Source: Sabellastarte sp. h YS-2021
Taxonomy: Eukaryota > Annelida > Polychaeta > Sabellida > Sabellidae
DNA length: 64,000 nt
Reading direction: 5' to 3'
Assembly: GCA_964017235.1 (NCBI GenBank)
Contig: OZ024927.1
Location: 51,279,293-51,343,292 of the forward strand
The notes below the pieces were generated by a model. The model had not been told where the DNA came from, searched no databases, and was given only the letters and a program-made list of their open reading frames with translations. The translations under genes were made by a program, and so were the position numbers. Positions 56,659 through 64,000 of this stretch are shown piece after piece (position 1 is the stretch's first letter; every line of letters starts with the position of its first letter).

Positions 56659-57660
56659 AGCATCAGAGATGCCCATACCCCACAGCCTAGGGAAATATTT
56701 TAACACCATGAGATATAGAAGTACTGTATCAGTACAAAGTTCAGGATACTTTCAGAGCACTGTCAGTTATATAAAGGTCCAAACAATGCTTGAATGGAGA
56801 AAATAATGTCAAAGAAAGATAATGCATGTACTCTTTACCTACATCTAGCATGGTCAAATTATGGTTTAGATGTTTTGAATATTACCAAGCATACAAAAAT
56901 GGTAATACATTCAATGAATGCTTATGTATGGTGTTGGAGCAAAATCTGTGGCTCACTTGATGAAATTCCATCTGTTACAATGGGAAGTTGTAAAAGTAAA
57001 ATTCTTAATGAATTCCAATATGACTTTAACAGTGCTTAATCTGCATCATAAGACAGACCCAAAGGTGCAACAAGATTTTAAAGGTCAAGGTCACTATGAC
57101 AAGGTCAAAGGTCAAATCAAGGTCACACCATGATGCTGCACACCTACAACCCCTAACCAATGTCCCTCCCAAGCATCAACTTCCTACCCCTTACGGTTTC
57201 TGAGATATAGCCCGGACAAGATTTTATAGGTCGAGGTCACTACGGCAAGGTCAAATCAAGGTCAGACCATGACGTTGCACACCTACACCCCCTAACCAAT
57301 ATCCCTACCAAGTATCAACTTCCTACACCTTACGGTTTACGAGATACAGCCCGGACAAGATTTTATGGGGCAAGGTCACTACGGCAAGGTCAAAGGTCAA
57401 ATCAAGGTCAGACCATGATGTTGCATACCTACACCCCCTAACCAATGTCCCTACCAAGTATCAACTTCCTACACCTTACGGTTACCAAGATATAGCCCAG
57501 ACAAGACTTTCAAACTCAAGGTCACGACGGCAAGGTCAAAGGTCAAATCAAGGTCAGACCATGACGTTGCACACCTACACATCCTAATCAATGTCCCTAC
57601 CAAGTATCAACTTCCTACACCTTACGGTTTCTGAGATACAGCCCGGACAAACTTTAAATC
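56659..57660 (+). repeat. Dispersed repeat H with 146-bp tandem array
   Basis: The left part (56661-56720) matches 25975-26038. The array from about 57081 has CCCGGACAAG-type words at 57211, 57350, 57496 and 57642, giving steps of 139, 146 and 146; the short step reflects loss of a 7-bp AAGGTCA unit. Each monomer begins with clustered AGGTCA words: DR0 at 57082-57093 and DR1 at 57102-57114 in the first. It then carries CATCAACTTCCTAC-type and CTTACGGTTTCTGAGATA-type sequence. Plus-strand frames across it follow from the repeat. The terminal type of the carrying element is unknown. Confidence 0.8.
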
Positions 57661-59649
57661 TTAAGGGCTGTGGGGTAAAAATTAGAAATACAAATTATTA
57701 TGGATGGTTTCTGATGAAACTGGGCTGTTATAGCTGCAATATGAAAGCTCACACAGTTTCAAATCATACTGAATTTTTTTTGCATCTCCCCTAACATTTC
57801 CCCCATTTGTGCGAGATGATGACCTTAACCTGAGATGTGAGATTTCAATAGATCGCCAGTGCAGTCTACAATTCTGGCCAGATTAACACTAGAGTTCCAG
57901 ACTTCCACAGGAAACTGGCTGAATTAGCTGAAAACTGCTGGTAATTTATTTTTATATATTTCCATTATTAAGTTTAACTTTTGACAATGCATACCTACAC
58001 CATTCTTAATTCTGCTGAATGTAAACAACATGGGTATGCAGCCGTTTAAACTATACTCAATGCTGAACATTGTAAATATCCCATATTTGTTGTAACCATG
58101 CAATTCTATCCTTTCTTCTGGTGATGATTAATTGGATGTTCTTTAATATACATCCCAAGATCTGAGCAATTCTCTGTATGGACTGCAAGCATCCAAACTA
58201 TATGCTAGGTGACAAGGTAATCATATGACACCATCTTTTTGTTTGTCATGAAGACACAGGCATTTCATTGGTGTGAAAGAACTTTGTGTTTTAATCTTCA
58301 GATTTCTTATTTCTAATGTATACTTGTGATTTATAAATTATTAATGACCTATTATCACAGTAAAATCATGTACTCACTGTATGCTTGCATAAATGATTTT
58401 TTGCATGTTACACCACTGTGGCCCATATGTGTGAAGTAAAACCTTAAAGCTTCACCATGTGATGCACATTTATTAAAATACTGTCCAACTGAATGATACA
58501 TATCAAATATGATGTCAGTTATATGAATGCCGCTGAGACTTAGAGGATATAAACATGAACAAAATATGAAAAAACTACACAGCAATACCAGGTGAAAAAA
58601 TTTATTTTGCTTTCAACTAATATTAAAGGTCACATTGACCTGTTGAATCAGGACCGTTACATTAAATTGAAAAGTGCCTTCTCATTTTCTCCAACAAGGC
58701 CAGGGGAAATTTCAGACATATCTCTTCAGATGCAGGAGGCAAATATGGTGTAATTATGTCGCCAACTTGACATATTTTATACACACAAAATTTAAATGCG
58801 ATAACAAAAATATGATTAATAAACATCTTAAATACATGATGTGCACTAACTACCACAATGATAGTGAAAAAGAACCAAACAATTGAAGTCTGCCAAGAGA
58901 GATTAAGATAATTTACACAAAACATGAGGTGAGATCTTTCTTTCTTTTGAGGATCTGTTCCACAACTTTACTGACGTAAGTCTGGCTTCCTCTATTTCCA
59001 AATGTTCCTTACCTAACTCAAGCTAATTGCATTTATTTATAGTAAATATCCACAGGCTTTTCCTTGTTTTTTAATCGGTGCTATTAATAGAACAGGCTAT
59101 TAGCCTACATATTAGCAACAAACATATTAAAAACAAAAAGAGACTTATTCAATTAAAATCCATACTAACATAACAAGCAAGTTCAGCTATGACAGTGAAT
59201 CCAATTCACTGCTTATTAGAATCACTCAGACTTTGTAATCCTAACATTGCTATTCACTGAAAAACCTCACATTACCTCTCACTTGTTATTGGTTAATTCT
59301 AAAGTAACTGTTAGTCCAGGAATTGAAATACTATTTAAAAAGATACCATTTTGAGGCAAGACTTCTGTAAAATAACCGAATTCCTTAAACAACTCAAAAT
59401 AAATCTTCCAATGTATGAATACTGATGATCAAAATATAAAGGACTTTCAAAATGCAATAACATTTGGAAAATAATGACTCATGCAGTAGTAGAAATGAAA
59501 CTGAAATGAACATAATTGGTATCAATATTGAGATCCTGGAAGTTTAATAATATCAATCAATATTAAAATATCTATGCATGATCCCTTCAGCAGCTTTAGT
59601 TACTTAAACTGCGAACTGTATATTTTGAAGTGAAAAAATAACAAAACAA
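57661..59649. other. AT-rich non-coding DNA
   Basis: No recognised element or gene. Opposing frames at about 58662-58925 have no motif. Confidence 0.45.
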
Positions 59650-60640
59650 ACTAGAGTATTGCTTCGCAAGAGAAAAAGAAATTGTTTTTGCACAGCAAAA
59701 ACAAAGCGTCCCAATGAGTATTAATGAGTTTGTAGAAATGACCATCTTCCTGCGTTTAATATGTTTTTTCCATTTATGACAAAACGCAAGGTTTCATAGA
59801 TGAATCTGGTTTCTTTATTTATTTTATTTTATTTTTTTTGCGTTTTACGCAAAAATTCAAGATGTCTGCCAAAAGTGGTGGGAAAACAATTTTTGTAAAA
59901 AGTCACCAGTAGACTCTGCAGATACCCTGTGGGTGAAAAATTTCTTCAAAATCACTCTATCTCGCTCCGTTTCCAAGATAAACACATTTTTTTATTTAAC
60001 ACAGAAATTCAAGATGGCCGCCAAAAGTGGCGGGAAAACGTGTTTTTGCAAAATAATGCCAGTAGACTCTGCAGATACCCTGAGAGTCAAAAATTTCGTC
60101 AAAATCGCTATATCTCGCTCTGTTTCCGAGATAAATGCGTTTTTGCGTTTTATGCAGAAATTCAAGATGGACGCCAAAAGTGGCGGGAAAACGATTTTTG
60201 AAGAAAGTTTCCAGAAGACTCTACAAATACCCTGCGGGTCAAAAATTTCATTGAAATTGCTCTATCTTGTTCCTTTTCTGAGATAAATGCGTTTTTGCAT
60301 TTTAAGCGTTAAGAAAAATCATGACATTTAGTTAATCGTTAATAGGTCAGCCATTTTGTATTGGATCACTTCCAAAAGTTAATGAATTCCAGACATCTAA
60401 AACGAACCTACTTGCCAACTTTCATGTGAATAGCTGAAACGCTTTTTAAGTTATCATCGAGACAAGCACACCCTTTTGAAAAATTGGTTTTTGGTCATGT
60501 GACTTCTCTAATTGGTTGAAATGACATGACACCATATTCAGAAATTTTTCCCAGGGCTACTGCATACACCTACCAAATATGAAGAGAATCCGCCTTATGG
60601 CTGCGAAGCTATTGCGAAAAGAAAATGCGGAAACGCTGTA
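59650..60640 (+). mobile_element. Helentron-like element, family B, copy 3 (3' hairpin lost)
   Basis: It starts CTAGAGTATTGCTTCGC at 59651. The 5' hairpin is TTGTTTTTG (59682-59690), loop CACAG, CAAAAACAA (59696-59704), with AAGCGTCCC at 59704-59712. The first 200 bp is very close to 40235-40440. About three 152-bp units follow (59850-60300; marker word near 59918, 60071 and 60223). The 3' module at 60450-60635 matches 41.7-41.9 kb. The sequence departs from the family after AAAATGCGGA, so the terminal hairpin is missing, as in copy 1. Confidence 0.75.
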
Positions 60641-62340
60641 ACTGTTTCTATTCAGTTATAATCTGTCATACCACAACAAGGATTGTGCATAAAGATAAAA
60701 AAATTATGTGCACAGTTTACTTTTTGTGTCAAATTATATACACGTACAAATGTTTATGTCAAGTATTTTTGTGAGTCCAGTAAACACTTGAAGTGCATAA
60801 ATAAATAAACTCACAACATTTTTTTAAATATTCACTCAGAAGATGTGATACATATTTCCTTTTATTTTTTAGAATTTTTCTATATATTTAATGAAAATGG
60901 TGACATTACAATACATTCGTAAATTCCCTCAAAATAGAAATACAGATTTACTTCCATTCACTATACACTTGTAGTCTGCAGCAGAACCAGGTATATTTAG
61001 CCAGCATAATTTACATGGAGTAAATGATTAGGTCAAACCATATCCAATCCCTGGATTTCCATCAGTATATGAACAAGTTGAATATAAAAGAAAATGTTTT
61101 GAGTCCCTGCCTGATTTACATTATTTGAAATATTTGCTATCAATGTGTTGCCAGTGACAGGCTGCTTTTGTTTTTAAATGATGTACACGATATAAATTAA
61201 GACAATAAAGCAGTCATTGTTCCTGTTATTTCCACTCTATAATATATTTAATATTATTTATAAACATAAAAATTACAAAAGCAAAGATATATACACATAC
61301 ACTAAGCTTTCACATGGGTCAGATTTACAGTAACTGTAAACCAGGAGCAGTTGGTAATTTTGCTCTTCAAAGCTGATCAGACAAGGGTTACTGATGAAAA
61401 TGTCATGTTTGTTTTGTAAATGGATCTTACTCACTTGTAAAGCCTCTGTAACAATGGTAAAACTCCAATAAATCACACTTTTTTCACATTTTGCACTTTT
61501 GGATGATATGCCATGATTAATAGTGCTAGTTATGTAACAATATTTTTTGTGATGAATTCTAATATTTTTATTATAGCGCTTAATCTCAATCTAAAGACAG
61601 ACTCTAGGCACACCAAACTGAAAAAGCAGAAAACTATAATCATTAACCTGAGACATACCAAGAGTCAGATAAAACAAAAAACATCATGTTAAAATATCAT
61701 TTGTAAATAAAAATTCACACTTGTTACAGCTTGATACAACCATAATTCTAACCAGTTACATCGGTTTGCAGAAAATGAATTTACTGCATTTCATCAATTC
61801 ACAGACAGTGGTCCCATAATTATTGTAATGTTGCAAACAGCATTCCCATTTTGATTTCCAATTCCTAATAATGAAAAATGCTGGCTATCCTGAAATACAA
61901 TATTCTAAGAATCCACTAAGTACACAATGCAGTCATACATAATTCATTATTAAAGGAATTAGGATTTCTGTACCTTGCAAAACAAAACAGGATAAATTGA
62001 TGGATAGTAACTAATCTCACACCATGAATAGAGGGATGTGAGGGGACTAAATTACCCTAGTTCTGTTTTAACTGTCATCTCTGGTATCAATTTTATTCAT
62101 GAGGAATTTTCTGCATGGGTGTAATTTATTCTCAAAAAAAAATTATTTCATGTCGGGTAAGAAAGGTGAAATTTCTCAGTTATGATAAACCCTTATTTAT
62201 TTATTTGACTTGTTGTATATACTTAATATTTGTTAAGCATGAGCCTTGGTAGAGCTCCCACTTCTAGGAATCACATTTTTTTAATCTTTTTTTATTGTCT
62301 CCGGGCTTTCATGAGTTGTGACGCAGCGTAATGAGTATTT
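60641..62340. other. AT-rich non-coding DNA
   Basis: No gene. A short match to 57037-57075 (GCTTAATCTnnATnnnAAGACAGAC) lies at 61577-61602, probably a relic of repeat H. Confidence 0.45.
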
Positions 62341-62430
62341 GTCTGCTCACTGAAGTGAAGCAGCAATGGGCTATGTTAGTACTTGGATGGGTGACCATCT
62401 GAGTTTGAAACCAGCTGTGGGATGTGGAAT
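62341..62430 (+). pseudogene. 5S rRNA-derived fragment (SINE3-like or 5S pseudogene)
   Basis: GAAGTGAAGCAGCAATGGG matches the 5S A-box region, and GTTAGTACTTGGATGGGTGA with CC following matches the intermediate element and C box of eukaryotic 5S rRNA. GAAACCAGCTGTGGGATG recalls the 3' end of the gene. Roughly the second half of 5S is retained; the first 40 bases are not convincing. Keeping the internal control region fits a 5S-headed SINE, but a simple retro-pseudogene cannot be excluded. Confidence 0.6.
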
Positions 62431-62934
62431 TTCTTTGTGTCATCAGACTTTCGTTAATTCTATTGTACTAATTGTGTCTCTGATGGCTTTGCTCTCATGC
62501 TAGGGGACTGAAATACCTTGTGGCCTTGTTATTTTGGGGACTACTTTAGGATTCTGATCTCCTCTGATGCAAATTTTAACTATTTTGTCTTACTTACCTT
62601 GAAGGGTTCCCCCCCACTTTTATGTCAATGACATCTTGTAAATTTCAAAACATATAATTTATTTAGTGTTCATTACCATGCTATTCTGCAAAACTTATTG
62701 TGTAAATTATTTCAAACAAGGAGGGATTATTTTTGACTCTCATTTGTATATTTGTCAGTCTCTCTCCTACTCGATATGCATCAAAGATACAAACAACTGA
62801 TTGATATGCTTTGACAACTTGGATGAGGATGCAGAAATAAGGTTGTTCATGATTTATTTACCTGGAAAATAATAAAAATGAGGAGGGTCATACCGAGTCT
62901 TAAACTGTTGATGGAGCTCCATTCTCATACAGAT
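62431..62934. other. AT-rich non-coding DNA
   Basis: Nothing recognised; could be the body of a 5S-headed SINE, but no second copy is present to define it. Confidence 0.4.
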
Positions 62935-63215
62935 TATATTTTACTTACCTCTGCTAAGGAGATATTAAATTCCTGACCATTTGTCTGCTTGTTTATCTGT
63001 TTGAAGGATTATACAAATACTACTGGGCAGATCTTCATGAAAAAGGAAATGAGAAAATTTGTCTGGATCTAACTTCGATCCCACTAAATTTTGAGAGCGA
63101 TCCGTATCACAGCCTGGATAAAAAAATATTTAAGATCCGCATTTTCCTATTTACTTATTACTGATCTATTCTGAAAAAAATCATACATGTCATAACAGAG
63201 GTATGCACTCTCCGA
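62935..63215 (-). mobile_element. Dispersed MITE-like repeat (family E), uninterrupted copy
   Basis: The reverse complement aligns along its length with 7295-7790 once the 225-bp MITE there is removed. Shared words include CTCAAAATTTAGTGGGATC and CCCAGTAGTATTTGTATAAT-type sequence. The ends (CATACCTCTG and CAGAGGTAAG on this strand's complement) form a short imperfect inverted repeat. Confidence 0.6.
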
Positions 63216-64000
63216 ATGCTGTTAGAATACCAAATTTCCTACAGTAACAGAGTAGGAAAGTGGGGCTCCATTTACAATAAGACAGAATAATTAAAGTTTT
63301 TGCTAATTTTGTATCACGAAAGATCAGCAGTCTACTTTGTAACAAAAGTAAAAAATCTGTAAAGAATTCCCAACAAGTCTTGGAAATAAAAGGGGGGGCT
63401 TCCTCACTCAATCTGGCAAATTTCACATAGTGTGGGGCATTTCAGCTACAATATTAATTTTATATTAGACATATTCCTTGTCACAGGTATCAAATATTCT
63501 ATTTAATCAAATTAACAGTTGATACATTCATAATTCTATCATATTTTCCAAGACCACAGGCTTCTTATACTAAGCCCCTTGAGAATATAACGTGCAATAT
63601 AACTGTTTGAACAGCACACAGTTGTGAAGCCATAGCTAGAGAGAGACATATCAATTACACATTATTATGATTGCAAAATAATACAAAGATTTTCAAATCA
63701 CAGTTAGTTATTCTAGGAAAAAATTCAAACTTCACTCACCTGTTTTACAAATTATCGTATATTATATGATCCTTTAGCTAGAAAGTCGCAAGTTATACTG
63801 AGGTAGTGGGACACTCAAAATAATATTCCACATCACCAGAATTCAAAGTTTTCATTAGTTAAAGCAAAGCAAAAATATCTACCTCTTTCAACATGTAAAA
63901 TTGAACATGTTCTGAATTAATAATGTATTTCAGTTAATTAAATTACACAACTAGAGCAAAATTCCTCAACTGTATGAATCCTGATGAGATGAGCCATGCA
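63216..64000. other. AT-rich non-coding DNA to window end
   Basis: No recognised feature. Confidence 0.45.

Overview
This is a eukaryotic, AT-rich and gene-poor window, most likely from a marine invertebrate. A mollusc is my best guess, inferred from the mix of repeat families rather than from any host gene. There are no operons, no rRNA or tRNA operons and no intact host gene. What can be read is a dense, layered community of transposable elements separated by low-information AT-rich DNA. The only host-coding hint is one short, compositionally coding-like open stretch at 12401-12574.

The dominant feature is a set of Helentron-like, non-autonomous rolling-circle elements (HINE/DINE-1 type) that carry satellite arrays inside them. 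Three sequence-unrelated families share one plan. A short hairpin lies near the 5' end, followed at once by an 8-11 base subterminal motif. A tandem array follows, and a 3'-terminal hairpin is built from that same motif folded on itself. Family A (motif TTGTATCCACC) is at 4760-6594, 22515-25974 and 33797-40238, with a lone 3' end at 49195-49585. Family B (motif AAGCGTCC) is at 40235-41925, 49881-52951 and 59650-60640, with a lone 3' end at 21856-22249. Family G (motif TGTCAGCTGAC) is at 34759-40019, nested inside a family A copy, with a decayed 5' part at 15250-16603. No Rep/helicase gene is present, so all would depend on an enzyme encoded elsewhere.

The arrays are: a 147-bp monomer (about 70 copies over six arrays, each with an everted pair of AGGTCA-type half-sites); a 155-bp monomer (35858-39600, with a 775-bp higher-order unit); a 168-169-bp monomer (27732-31510, with an 805-bp higher-order unit, and 51980-52560); a 152-bp relative (40445-41710 and 59850-60300); a 133-bp monomer (50340-51975); and a 146-bp monomer (57081-57655). 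The same array type occurs in different terminal families, so arrays and ends appear to be exchangeable modules.

Layout: 1-4700 has a pogo-like end, a Harbinger-type MITE with doubled ends, a Penelope GIY-YIG fragment and two TA-flanked MITEs. 4.8-6.6 kb is a family A element. 7.3-7.8 kb is a dispersed repeat interrupted by a third MITE. 7.8-15.2 kb is quiet DNA. 15.2-26.2 kb is 147-bp satellite-bearing elements plus two LINE fragments. 27.7-31.9 kb is the 168-bp array. 33.2-42 kb has a SINE, nested A/G elements and a B element hit by a hAT MITE. 43.7-46.6 kb is a broken PIF/Harbinger transposase with a convergent Q-rich frame. 47.7-48.3 kb is a DIRS-like RT/RNase H relic. 49.2-53 kb has A and B ends. 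53-64 kb is quiet DNA with a 146-bp array, a B copy, a 5S-derived fragment and one more dispersed repeat.

Coordinates of decayed elements are approximate. All similarity calls come from reading motifs by eye; no search was run.
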